From Alphaproteobacteria bacterium BRH_c36 (GTDB lineage: Bacteria > Pseudomonadota > Alphaproteobacteria > Rhizobiales > Hyphomicrobiaceae): DNA of 32,765 nt. The notes under the pieces are model-generated. The model worked only from the letters and a program-made list of their open reading frames with translations, did not search any database and was not told the DNA's origin. A program made the position numbers and the translations under genes. Below, piece after piece: positions 1 to 9,461 of this stretch (the stretch's first letter is position 1; each line of letters starts with the position of its first letter). Where the stretch lies: positions 1 through 32,765 of the forward strand of contig LOEV01000221.1 of NCBI GenBank assembly GCA_001516065.1, read 5' to 3'.

Positions 1-485
1 GCACCCGACTGGGACAACAGCGCCAGATTGCCCTTGCGCGGCGTCATGTGCGAAAAACTGGCGTCAAGCCCGATCGCCGGCACCTGCAGGCCGAGACAGT
101 TCGGCCCCAGGATGCGCAGGCAGGACGGCTTGGCCGCGTCCAGCATCTTCTGCCGCAGCCCGTTGTCCTTGCCGATCCCCGCCGTGATCACGACGGCGGC
201 CCGCGCGCCCGCCTCCGCCAATTCGCCGATCAGTCCCGGCACGGTCTGGGGCGGAGTCACAATCACGCCGAGATCGACCGGCCCGGGCGCTTCCCCAACG
301 GTGGGAAAACACGGTCGCCCGTCGATTTCGGAATACTTCGGATTGACAAGATGAATGTCGCCCTTGAAGCCTGCCCCGGTCAGCCGCTTCAGAACCGTGA
401 CGCCCATGGAATGAGGCCTTGCACTGGCGCCCACGAGGGCAACCGACCTTGGAGCAATTAGCTTGTCGAGATTTCGCACGCTCAT
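1..485 (-). CDS. Acyl-CoA synthetase (ADP-forming type), N-terminal part, cut by window edge
   Basis: The frame reads from ATG at 485 to the left edge without a stop, giving about 161 residues. It begins MSVRNLDKLIAPRSVALVGA and continues with a CoA-binding Rossmann fold: the GAS loop after VALV, then LVNPKY, GVIVTPP, VVITAG, ILGPNCLG and LALLSQSG. These are hallmarks of the CoA-binding domain of NDP-forming acetyl/acyl-CoA synthetases, and of the related GNAT-fused protein acetyltransferases, which interconvert acyl-CoA with acid, ADP and phosphate or use the fold as a regulator. The ligase/ATP-grasp part lies outside the window, so substrate and any GNAT fusion cannot be judged. It is divergent from the host-attachment gene, and the FNR-type box at 669-682 lies in the shared intergenic region. 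Family assignment is firm; exact function is not. Confidence 0.85.
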   Translation of the reverse strand, partial: MSVRNLDKLIAPRSVALVGASARPHSMGVTVLKRLTGAGFKGDIHLVNPKYSEIDGRPCFPTVGEAPGPVDLGVIVTPPQTVPGLIGELAEAGARAAVVITAGIGKDNGLRQKMLDAAKPSCLRILGPNCLGLQVPAIGLDASFSHMTPRKGNLALLSQSG

Positions 486-505
486 TCGAACAGTCCCTTG
501 CACTT

Positions 506-576
506 GAGCATCATCCGGCCCCAGGCTGTCGTCGCACGGCCGGATGCAGATGCTCTAGCGTCATGATTCTAGAGCA
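506..576. repeat. Palindromic intergenic repeat (rhizobial type)
   Basis: Two overlapping inverted repeats. GAGCATCATCCGGCC (506-520) pairs with 538-555, with a 3-nt bulge, around the core CATCCGGCC/GGCCGGATG. TGCTCTAG (551-558) pairs with CTAGAGCA (569-576) around a 10-nt loop. The GAGCATCATC and CTAGAGCA words recur at 25915-26053, so this looks like a dispersed repeat family rather than a gene-specific operator. Confidence 0.6.
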
Positions 577-668
577 CCTCTACTGATGGCGGAATACCCT
601 GCGGCGATACCGTCGGATCAATATTGCTCTAACCAGTGGTCAAACTATTCGCGCATTCGCAACGGACG

Positions 669-682
669 TTGATCCGCGTCAA
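669..682. promoter_or_regulatory. FNR/FixK-type box upstream of host-attachment gene
   Basis: TTGATCCGCGTCAA matches the TTGA-N6-TCAA palindrome of the Fnr/FixK family. It lies 73 nt before the ATG at 756. The same intergenic region serves the divergent acyl-CoA synthetase gene, so it could act on either side. The regulator encoded at 7695-8453 carries the E-xx-SR recognition helix expected to read this half-site. Confidence 0.8.
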
Positions 683-755
683 TCAAGACCCCATGTCGAA
701 GCCCGTAGTCTGCTTGAGCCGGTCATCGGCGCTCACACCTTATCGAGGAACCATC

Positions 756-1199
756 ATGAAGCGCGTAAACACCTGGATCTTGATAGCCAACGGCGGCAAA
801 GCCCGCGTGCTCACCAGCGAAGGCCGCGGTTCGAAACTCACCGAATACGTCAAGATGCGCTTGAACGCGGATGACCTGCCCGAAGCCCATGTGAACTCCG
901 AACGCCCCGGCCGCGTCCACGAATCCGCGAGCCCGGCGCGCCACGCTATCGAACCGCGCATGACACATAAGCGCCAGATCGAGCATGACTTCGCGCGCCA
1001 TGTGGCACGGCAGCTCGAAGAAGTGCTTTCGAATTTTGACCGCCTCGTGATCGTCGCCGCTCCAAAAACGCTCGGTGATCTTCGCGAACTGATTTCGGCG
1101 GGGGTTGAAAAAAAGCTGGAAGCAACCGTTTCCAAGGATCTGACAAATACTCCAGATCAGGAGATCCCAGGTTTGCTGGGTGACGACATAAAACTCTAA
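756..1199 (+). CDS. Host attachment protein family (AtsE-like)
   Basis: A 147-residue protein starting MKRVNTWILIANGGKARVL. The start has a GAGGAA ribosome site (745-750) five bases upstream; a longer frame opens at 636 but would run through the FNR-type box, so 756 is preferred. The N-terminal WILIANGGKARVL strand-turn-strand, the RHAIEPR and HDFARHVARQL segments and LVIVAAPKTLGDLR are typical of the family annotated as 'protein required for attachment to host cells'. Members are small soluble proteins, and their biochemical role is not established despite the name. In alphaproteobacteria they often sit with stress and low-oxygen genes, as here with Hsp20 downstream. Regulation by oxygen is inferred from the box at 669-682. 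Family call is good; function is unknown. Confidence 0.82.
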   Translation: MKRVNTWILIANGGKARVLTSEGRGSKLTEYVKMRLNADDLPEAHVNSERPGRVHESASPARHAIEPRMTHKRQIEHDFARHVARQLEEVLSNFDRLVIVAAPKTLGDLRELISAGVEKKLEATVSKDLTNTPDQEIPGLLGDDIKL

Positions 1200-1208
1200 G
1201 CGCCGCAA

Positions 1209-1222
1209 TTGACCAGCATCAA
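1209..1222. promoter_or_regulatory. FNR/FixK-type box upstream of Hsp20
   Basis: TTGACCAGCATCAA is a perfect TTGA-N6-TCAA palindrome, beginning 9 nt after the preceding stop codon and about 100 nt before the Hsp20 start. This makes the Hsp20 gene a separately promoted unit rather than a passive downstream cistron. Confidence 0.75.
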
Positions 1223-1324
1223 TGCACGCGTCCTCAATTGGTAGCACAAGACGGCCATTGTTGCATGAGAGATGCGGTATGACGCTCGTTCCCGCATCCT
1301 CCAGCGTCAAGCAAGGAGGTTGAG

Positions 1325-1822
1325 TTGGCCTTACCCTCGATCCTACCGCCATTCTGGCGTGACCCGCAAGGAACCGAAAACGGCTTCCAGCGCCTGCAGA
1401 AGGAAGTGGACCGCGTCTTCGACAGTTTTGCGCGCGGCTTTCCTGTCCCTTCGGCGGGTACGGAAGAAGTCTTCGCATTCGGCCGCTTTGCACCGAAAGT
1501 GGACATCACGGAAACAGACGCTCAGATGGAGGTTGCAGTCGAATTGCCCGGCGTCGCCGAAAGCGACATCGACGTTTCCATCACCGATAACGTACTGACC
1601 ATCAAGGGTGAAAAGAAATCCGAAACGGAAGACAAGAAAAAGGATTATCATCTCATCGAGCGCTCTTACGGGATGTTCCAGAGAATGATACCTTTGCCTT
1701 TCGATCCTGGCAAAGCAGAGCCCGTAGCCCATATGAAAGACGGCGTCCTGCGCATCACCATTGCAAAGCCGCCGGAAGCCGCCGCAAAAACTCGCCGGAT
1801 CGAAATTAAATCAGCAGGCTGA
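1325..1822 (+). CDS. Small heat-shock protein, Hsp20/alpha-crystallin family
   Basis: A 165-residue small heat-shock protein, an ATP-independent holdase that binds unfolding proteins. The start is TTG at 1325, supported by a near-perfect AAGGAGG (1313-1319) five bases upstream; no ATG exists nearby in frame. An amphipathic N-terminal arm (about 1-50, with FQRLQKEVDRVFDSF) leads into the alpha-crystallin domain (about 55-150): KVDITETDAQMEVAVELPGV, LTIKGEKK, the RSYGMFQRMIPLP edge strand and the DGVLRITIAKP motif. The C-terminal I-x-I anchor appears as IEI. An FNR-type box lies upstream, so expression is probably raised at low oxygen. It is followed closely by a DUF2892 protein. Confidence 0.93.
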   Translation: MALPSILPPFWRDPQGTENGFQRLQKEVDRVFDSFARGFPVPSAGTEEVFAFGRFAPKVDITETDAQMEVAVELPGVAESDIDVSITDNVLTIKGEKKSETEDKKKDYHLIERSYGMFQRMIPLPFDPGKAEPVAHMKDGVLRITIAKPPEAAAKTRRIEIKSAG

Positions 1823-1882
1823 TGCCTTCTGCGCCGGTCATTCCGACGCGCCGCAGCAAGCATCCGGTTATCGAGGTGAATT

Positions 1883-2089
1883 ATGCTCGCCAAAACCAGT
1901 GCCAATGTCGGACTGTTGGACCGCTCAATCCGGACGCTTGTCGGTTTAGGGTTGATCGGATTTGCCGTCTCAGGCGACAGGACCGGTTACGAATGGCTGG
2001 GCTGGGTGGGTGTCGTCCCGCTCATAACCGGCCTCGTTGGAATCTGCCCGTTCTATTCGCTATTCGGAATAAACACGCGCGGCATGTAG
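1883..2089 (+). CDS. Small membrane protein, DUF2892 (YgaP-like transmembrane domain)
   Basis: A 68-residue protein starting at ATG 1883 behind GAGGTGA (1873-1879). The pattern is that of the stand-alone DUF2892 family: N-terminal NVGLLDRSIRTLVGLGLIG, a second hydrophobic span GWVGVVPLITGLVGICPFY, then SLFGINT, giving two short membrane helices. In some proteins this unit is fused to a rhodanese (YgaP); here no rhodanese is present. The single Cys sits in the conserved G-x-CPFY signature. It follows Hsp20 by 60 bp and may share its transcript. Role unknown. Confidence 0.85.
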   Translation: MLAKTSANVGLLDRSIRTLVGLGLIGFAVSGDRTGYEWLGWVGVVPLITGLVGICPFYSLFGINTRGM

Positions 2090-2184
2090 GCGACGCGGAT
2101 GTCCGCCTCGTGACCTTTTGAAGACGTCGGCGAACGACGGCGCCGGTAATTGTGCATAATCAATCGCATGGGAGTACACGAGTC

Positions 2185-2574
2185 ATGGCAGCCGCCCGTA
2201 AAACCTTTCAGGATTCTCCTTCCAGGATCGCATTCGCCGGCATGGATGAAGGTGCCGTGCAAAGCTTCGCCGACGCCTACCAGGCCTGGCTGAAGTGCCT
2301 GATGGCGATGAATACCGAAACCGCAAAATTCGTGACCCAGCGCCTGCAGCGCGATGCCCAGCTCCCCCTCTGCATTGTCCAGTGCCACAACCCCCATGAC
2401 GTCATGCAGGCACAGATCGAGTTCTTTCAAACGATGGCCAGGGATTATTCGAACCAGGCCAACACGATGGGTCGCATCGTCACGGAAAGTTTCCATTCGA
2501 TCGATCGCCCCCCGGCGCTGGCATGGCCTGAACCCGCAGCAGAGAACAAACTCCAAGAGCGCGAGGCCGCCTGA
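2185..2574 (+). CDS. Phasin-family protein
   Basis: A 129-residue, mostly helical protein. The chosen start is ATG 2185 (MAAARKTFQDSP) with GGAG at 2171-2174; an upstream GTG at 2152 in the same frame is possible but has no better ribosome site. The central amphipathic helices (AYQAWLKCLMAMNTETAKFV, AQIEFFQTMARDYSNQANTM) match phasin_2-type proteins that coat polyhydroxyalkanoate granules or act as helical chaperones. The PHA synthase 3 kb downstream supports a granule role. Sequence similarity among phasins is weak, so this is a family-level call. The 3' flank carries a tandem 16-bp repeat and a perfect palindrome. Confidence 0.72.
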   Translation: MAAARKTFQDSPSRIAFAGMDEGAVQSFADAYQAWLKCLMAMNTETAKFVTQRLQRDAQLPLCIVQCHNPHDVMQAQIEFFQTMARDYSNQANTMGRIVTESFHSIDRPPALAWPEPAAENKLQEREAA

Positions 2575-2579
2575 ACCGT

Positions 2580-2611
2580 CCTGAACCTGAGCCGCCCTGA
2601 GCCTGAGCCGC
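2580..2611 (+). repeat. Tandem 16-bp duplication after the phasin gene
   Basis: CCTGAACCTGAGCCGC (2580-2595) is followed directly by CCTGAGCCTGAGCCGC (2596-2611), with one mismatch. The second copy runs into the palindrome at 2608-2623. Confidence 0.7.
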
Positions 2612-2623
2612 TTCTAGAAGCGG
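2608..2623. terminator. Perfect 16-bp palindrome, possible terminator or operator
   Basis: CCGCTTCTAGAAGCGG is fully self-complementary and lies 34 nt after the phasin stop and 28 nt before the FNR-type box at 2652. There is no T-tract, so a terminator role is only a possibility; a protein-binding site is equally plausible. Confidence 0.4.
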
Positions 2624-2651
2624 AGGGGTTGACTGCGCAGAACGCCACACG

Positions 2652-2665
2652 TTGATCTTTGTCAA
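2652..2665. promoter_or_regulatory. FNR/FixK-type box upstream of the cation ATPase
   Basis: TTGATCTTTGTCAA is a perfect TTGA-N6-TCAA site. Its first three bases also open a TTG-initiated reading frame in phase with the ATPase, but a start codon inside an activator site is implausible. Confidence 0.8.
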
Positions 2666-2682
2666 CGTACCCGCGCGCGAAG

Positions 2683-2714
2683 GTGTCCACCGTCACAGCA
2701 ACAACGGTGGACAC
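2683..2714. promoter_or_regulatory. 11-bp perfect stem-loop before the cation ATPase
   Basis: GTGTCCACCGT (2683-2693) and ACGGTGGACAC (2704-2714) are exact inverted copies around the 10-nt loop CACAGCAACA. The element lies 17 nt after the FNR-type box and ends 3 nt before an in-frame ATG at 2718. It could be an operator, an attenuating leader hairpin or an mRNA 5' stabiliser. Confidence 0.6.
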
Positions 2715-2861
2715 AGTATGCGCTTCGAACCTCAGCACAGGATCATAGCCTCTCCCATTGCGGAGGCGACGCCCGATTTCGTGGTGGTACCCACGTGCTG
2801 CGGCCTCATTGTCCTGGACAAGTTAGATTTTCAAGGCGCCTCGGCACGAAGCGGAAGTGGT

Positions 2862-5594
<2,733 letters not shown>

Positions 5595-5643
5595 CAGCGC
5601 CGGCACCGATGAAGCTACATCCGGGAACCTTTGAGGATGCATC

Positions 5644-7533
5644 ATGGACACGCCCGACAACCGCTATTCTGAAACCGGCGCTGTCGCCAACGAGCGAGCC
5701 GGCCAAGCCCGGTTCGCGCCGATCGAAGTAACGATGCCGGCAGAGCCCCACCTGCCGCATACGGATTTTGATGCCAGCCTCATGCGCGACTCGTATTCGG
5801 CAACGGCTGGGGCCGAAGTCCTCGACCGCGCATTCCACGCGCAACTTGCCCGCTTCACTTCGGGAATATCGCCAGCCGCGCTGACGACCGCATTTTTCGA
5901 TTGGGCGATCCATCTCAGTCTGACTCCCGGCAAGCAGTTCGAACTCACCCAGAAGGCCTTCCGCAAATTCATCCGCTTCAATCGGTATCTGGCGCACGAA
6001 GCGCTGCTCGCCAGCGATGGCCGCACGTGCATCGAACCGCTCCGGCAGGATCGCCGCTTTTCGGCTCCCGGCTGGCAGAAGTGGCCCTTCAACGCAATCT
6101 ACCAATCGTTTCTGCTCCAGCAGCAATGGTGGCACAACGCAACCTGCGGCGTGCGCGGTGTTGACCCGCGCCATGCCCGCGTCGTCGAATTCACTACGCG
6201 CCAGCTTCTCGACACCGTATCGCCGTCGAACTTCCTGTTCACTAATCCCGAAATTATCGAGGCCACAAGCCAGCAGATGGGGTTAAACCTCGTGCGTGGC
6301 GCCATGAATTTCATGGAAGACATTTCCGAGTCTGCCGGCGGCAAGCGCCCAAAGCACGAAATCACCCACGTTGTCGGCCGCGACCTCGCAACAACTCCCG
6401 GTCAGGTCGTCTACCGCAACGACCTCATCGAGCTTATCCACTACACGCCCAAGAAGCCGAAGGTTCACGTTGAACCCATCCTGATCGTGCCGGCGTGGAT
6501 CATGAAATATTACATCCTTGATCTTTCGCCGCACAATTCCATGGTGGCTTATCTTCTCGAACAGGGCTTCGACGTCTTCATCATTTCCTGGCGCAACCCC
6601 GGGCCTGAACACCGTGATCTCGGCTTCGACGATTACCGCCGCCTGGGCCCGATGAAGGCACTCGACATCGTCGGCGAAATCACGGGATCGAGGAAGATTC
6701 ACGCCGCCGGTTACTGCCTCGGCGGCACGCTGCTCGCCATCACCGCGGCCGCGATGGCCCGCGATGGCGACGACAGGCTGCAATCGATCACGCTGCTCGC
6801 AGCCCAGACCGACTTCTCGTCTCCCGGAGAACTTGGACTGTTCATCGACGAAAGCCAGCTTACCTTCCTCGAAGACATGATGTGGGAGCAGGGCTTCCTC
6901 GACTCGAGCCAGATGGCCGGCGCGTTCGAATTGCTGCGCTCAAACGACCTCATCTGGTCACGGATGGTGCGCGAGTACCTCCTCGGCCAGCACGATCAAC
7001 GCAACGACCTGATGTCCTGGAATGCCGATGCAACCCGCATGCCCTATCGCATGCATACGGAATATTTGCGCAAATTGTTCTTGGACAACGATCTGGCCGA
7101 AGGCCGCTTCCGGGTTGGAGATTCGGCCGTGTCTATCAGCGACATTCGTGCGCCTCTGTTTGTCGTCGCAACGAGCCGCGACCACGTCTCTCCCTGGCAA
7201 TCGGTCTATCGGATCCACCATTTGGCCGATACCTCTGTCACTTTTCTCCTGGCCAAGGGTGGTCATAACGGCGGCATCATCTCCGAACCCGGCCACCAGC
7301 ATCGCTCGTTCCAAAGCGCAGACCGCGGCGCCGACGACAACTTCATTGAAGCCGATAGCTGGGCAAGCTCGGTGCCTCACCAGGAAGGGTCCTGGTGGCC
7401 AGCCTGGGCCGCGTGGCTGGCAGCCCGCTCAACCGGCGAGCGTTTAGCCGGTGCTTCGATCACCGACGGAAATGAACGTCAGCTTCCCGCGCCGATTTGC
7501 GACGCCCCCGGAACGTACGTGCATGAGCGATGA
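5644..7533 (+). CDS. phaC: Class I poly(3-hydroxyalkanoate) synthase
   Basis: A 629-residue PHA synthase, which polymerises (R)-3-hydroxyacyl-CoA into storage polyester at the granule surface. ATG 5644 has GAGG ten bases upstream. The N-terminal PhaC region covers about 70-330 (FRKFIRFNRYLAHEA, VVEFTTRQLLDTVSPSNFLF, NPEIIEATSQQ), followed by an alpha/beta-hydrolase core. The lipase-like box is GYCLGG with nucleophile Cys358; Asp513 in SRDHVSPW and His541 in GGHNGGI complete the triad. The conserved SWWPAW segment is near the C-terminus. The length and these motifs fit class I, which needs no PhaE or PhaR subunit. The first ~70 residues and the last ~50 are poorly conserved extensions. A phasin lies upstream and no phaA/phaB are in view, so this may be a second, low-oxygen-linked synthase. 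Confidence 0.96.
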   Translation: MDTPDNRYSETGAVANERAGQARFAPIEVTMPAEPHLPHTDFDASLMRDSYSATAGAEVLDRAFHAQLARFTSGISPAALTTAFFDWAIHLSLTPGKQFELTQKAFRKFIRFNRYLAHEALLASDGRTCIEPLRQDRRFSAPGWQKWPFNAIYQSFLLQQQWWHNATCGVRGVDPRHARVVEFTTRQLLDTVSPSNFLFTNPEIIEATSQQMGLNLVRGAMNFMEDISESAGGKRPKHEITHVVGRDLATTPGQVVYRNDLIELIHYTPKKPKVHVEPILIVPAWIMKYYILDLSPHNSMVAYLLEQGFDVFIISWRNPGPEHRDLGFDDYRRLGPMKALDIVGEITGSRKIHAAGYCLGGTLLAITAAAMARDGDDRLQSITLLAAQTDFSSPGELGLFIDESQLTFLEDMMWEQGFLDSSQMAGAFELLRSNDLIWSRMVREYLLGQHDQRNDLMSWNADATRMPYRMHTEYLRKLFLDNDLAEGRFRVGDSAVSISDIRAPLFVVATSRDHVSPWQSVYRIHHLADTSVTFLLAKGGHNGGIISEPGHQHRSFQSADRGADDNFIEADSWASSVPHQEGSWWPAWAAWLAARSTGERLAGASITDGNERQLPAPICDAPGTYVHER

Positions 7534-7551
7534 TACTATGAAATCCAGTTG

Positions 7552-7565
7552 CTGACCGGGATCAG
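7552..7565. promoter_or_regulatory. Degenerate FNR-like dyad upstream of the regulator gene
   Basis: CTGACCGGGATCAG has the spacing of an FNR site, with the outer base of each half changed (CTGA-N6-TCAG). The flanks TT and AA extend the dyad. It is 130 nt before the regulator start and might allow weak self-control, but the match is imperfect. Confidence 0.3.
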
Positions 7566-7694
7566 TAATTCTGAGATGTTCTGTCATAAACTTGGGAAAA
7601 ATTACTATCGTTTCGTCCTAGCCTTCGCTTGCCGTTCTACTCGCGTACCTCTAAGATTGACATTCCGCAGCGAGCAGTGGACAGGCAGTCTTCT

Positions 7695-8453
7695 ATGGCA
7701 CACGACCCAGTACACATTGGGAAGAACACATGCGCGAACTGTGCAATTCGCCACCGCGCCGTGTGCGGGGCACTTAACGATGAGGAACTCGCCGAACTCG
7801 GGCGTATTGGCAGGGTCCGCCAGTTCAAGGCCGGCGATCTCATTCTGGTCGATGAAGAGGCGACAACGTTTTTCGCAAATATCATATCGGGCGTTATCAA
7901 GCTCGAGAAGTCGTCGGCCGACGGGCGTCAGCAAATCGTCGGACTGGTCTTCGCACCAGATTTCCTGGGTCGCGCTTTTTCCAAATCGAACCCCTATTTC
8001 GCGCAGGCGGCAACCGACGTCGAGGCCTGCACGTTTCCCAACACTGGTTTCGAGCAACTCCTGAAGAAACACCCAGACCTTGAACACCGCCTGTTCGAGA
8101 ATACTCTGAATGAACTCGATTCCGCACGTGAATGGATGTTCGTTCTGGGCCGGAAGAGCGCCAAGGAAAAGGTCGCAAGCTTCTTGTACCTGATCGCGAA
8201 GCGCCAGCCTTTGATCGGCTGTTCTCATGCCGACCTCAATCCGCACGGCCCCCACGCCGCCAATTTCGAGTTGCCGCTGACGCGCGCCGATATCGCCGAT
8301 TTCCTCGGCCTGACGATCGAGACGGTAAGCCGTCAATTATCGAATTTGAAGCGGCAGGGAACGATCCAGTTGCTAAGCGGCCGCGAGGTCCTGGTCCCGG
8401 ACCTGCGCCACCTGCAGTCGATGGCCGGGGCCAGCGACGAAGCCGTCGCCTGA
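7695..8453 (+). CDS. fnrL: Oxygen-sensing Crp/Fnr regulator (FnrL/FnrN/AadR type)
   Basis: A 252-residue transcription factor. ATG 7695 is preferred over the longer TTG frame at 7629 because it puts the cysteine cluster at residues 13-24, as in FnrL. The cluster is C-x2-C-x7-C (Cys13, Cys16, Cys24), with a fourth Cys at 112 in VEACTFPN: the ligand set for an oxygen-labile [4Fe-4S] cluster. A cyclic-nucleotide-like beta-roll (about 35-130) is followed by a dimer helix and a C-terminal winged helix; the recognition helix TIETVSRQLSNLKRQG carries Glu209, Ser212 and Arg213, which read TTGAT half-sites. Four such palindromes occur in this window, so these are its likely targets. It is a sensor in its own right, unlike FixK, which depends on FixLJ. 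The symbol follows the alphaproteobacterial orthologue; fnrN or aadR would be equally valid. Confidence 0.92.
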   Translation: MAHDPVHIGKNTCANCAIRHRAVCGALNDEELAELGRIGRVRQFKAGDLILVDEEATTFFANIISGVIKLEKSSADGRQQIVGLVFAPDFLGRAFSKSNPYFAQAATDVEACTFPNTGFEQLLKKHPDLEHRLFENTLNELDSAREWMFVLGRKSAKEKVASFLYLIAKRQPLIGCSHADLNPHGPHAANFELPLTRADIADFLGLTIETVSRQLSNLKRQGTIQLLSGREVLVPDLRHLQSMAGASDEAVA

Positions 8454-8578
8454 ACTGCACGGCTCGAACCAATTTTGAAAAATGCAACCGGCTGGAAGAC
8501 GCGTCCATGTCGTCTGACGGCGAGTGGAACCAGCGCTCACGCCTGCCACAGTGCCGACTCCCCCCAGTGCCTGATCTA

Positions 8579-9187
8579 CTACACAGTTTTGGGCCGAATG
8601 CCGATGAACGCGTCCGTCGACCGGCTAGCGGCATGCCTGTGCGATCTTGCAACGACCGCTTCTCTCAACTCATCAAGATCGTTCTCTGTCAATTTTCTGC
8701 GGGCCAACGGCAGAACCATCGCGTTCTCCCAGTACACATGCCGGCGCAAGGTCACGAAGAACCCGCGCAGCATGTAGCCCAGCATCTCCGCGTTTCGGGC
8801 CTGTCCCACCTCCGCAAGCCGTTCCAGTTCCTCTGAGATCTCGATGGCGGACGCATCGTCGTGCTCGTGCTCATACTCGAGCTGTTCGAGTACCGGCCGA
8901 AATATTTCGTCGTCTGCTATCCGCCTTCTGAGCAGTGGAAAGAGATGGCGTTCTTCAAGCTCGATGTGATCGGGAAGGCCGCGTCGTAGAACCGTAACGG
9001 CGGCATTCGCCAACCCGGTGTCAGTCTCGTTGGGCAACCCGTCGGCAAGCCGTTCCAGGGCGTCGCATAGCTCCAACTTCAGGACGTGATCGACTTCTAG
9101 CACTGCGATTGGGTCAATCGGCGCCGAAGGCGAGCCAGCGTCGGATCGTCCTCGGACCAGTCGCAAATGCAAGGATTGTGGTGACAT
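8579..9187 (-). CDS. Hemerythrin-like HHE-domain protein
   Basis: A 202-residue protein starting at ATG 9187 with GGAAGG seven bases upstream. The open frame extends further to a TTG inside the FNR-type box, which cannot be the true start. The helical bundle carries candidate di-iron ligands: His34 (EVDHVL), His74 and Glu78 (DHIELEERHLFP), His81, His107/His109 (EHEHDD), and His150 with Glu154 (RHVYWENAMVLPLA). HHE proteins bind O2 or NO or protect Fe-S centres. It is divergent from ccoN and shares the box at 9315-9328, so it is probably co-induced with the high-affinity oxidase. A role in oxygen/NO handling is inferred from family and context, not shown. Confidence 0.85.
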   Translation of the reverse strand: MSPQSLHLRLVRGRSDAGSPSAPIDPIAVLEVDHVLKLELCDALERLADGLPNETDTGLANAAVTVLRRGLPDHIELEERHLFPLLRRRIADDEIFRPVLEQLEYEHEHDDASAIEISEELERLAEVGQARNAEMLGYMLRGFFVTLRRHVYWENAMVLPLARRKLTENDLDELREAVVARSHRHAASRSTDAFIGIRPKTV

Positions 9188-9314
9188 AGGCCTTCCAGGC
9201 TCCGGTCGTTTTTCCAGGTACTCAACCCCGCTCCGTTCCAACTTCGCGAACCGAGCGCTCACCGGCACTCGGCACGGGCAGTTTCCAACGTAGGTGCGGC
9301 CAAATGAGCCCTCA

Positions 9315-9328
9315 TTGATCCTGATCAA
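9315..9328. promoter_or_regulatory. FNR/FixK-type box between hemerythrin gene and ccoN
   Basis: TTGATCCTGATCAA has full TTGAT-N4-ATCAA symmetry, the best match of the four sites. It lies 134 nt before the ccoN ATG and 128 nt before the hemerythrin ATG on the other strand. Position and perfect symmetry make it the likely oxygen-control site of the ccoNOQP operon, possibly acting in both directions. Confidence 0.88.
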
Positions 9329-9398
9329 TGTCGGTCCAGCCCACTGACGACATCAAGAGCGTGCGGGGAATGGGGGCTGTAATGACCCGTTTGAGCTT

Positions 9399-9431
9399 GC
9401 CCAATTCCGGCCCAAATCCGGCCCATTTCCG
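9399..9431 (+). repeat. Three tandem 11-bp repeats in the ccoN leader
   Basis: GCCCAATTCCG, GCCCAAATCCG and GCCCATTTCCG follow each other without gaps; only the central bases vary, and a further partial copy (GCAGATCCCG) is cut short. They lie between the FNR-type box and the ccoN ribosome site. The 11-bp period places the copies roughly on the same face of the helix. Confidence 0.7.
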
Positions 9432-9461
9432 GCAGATCCCGCTTTGAACGGAGAAAAAAAT

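Noticed and set aside
2652-2717. TTG start for the cation ATPase
   Set aside because: The TTG is the first half of a perfect FNR-type box and the following codons lie in a stem-loop.
9188-9328. TTG start for the hemerythrin-like gene
   Set aside because: The TTG is part of the FNR-type box; ATG 9187 has a good ribosome site.
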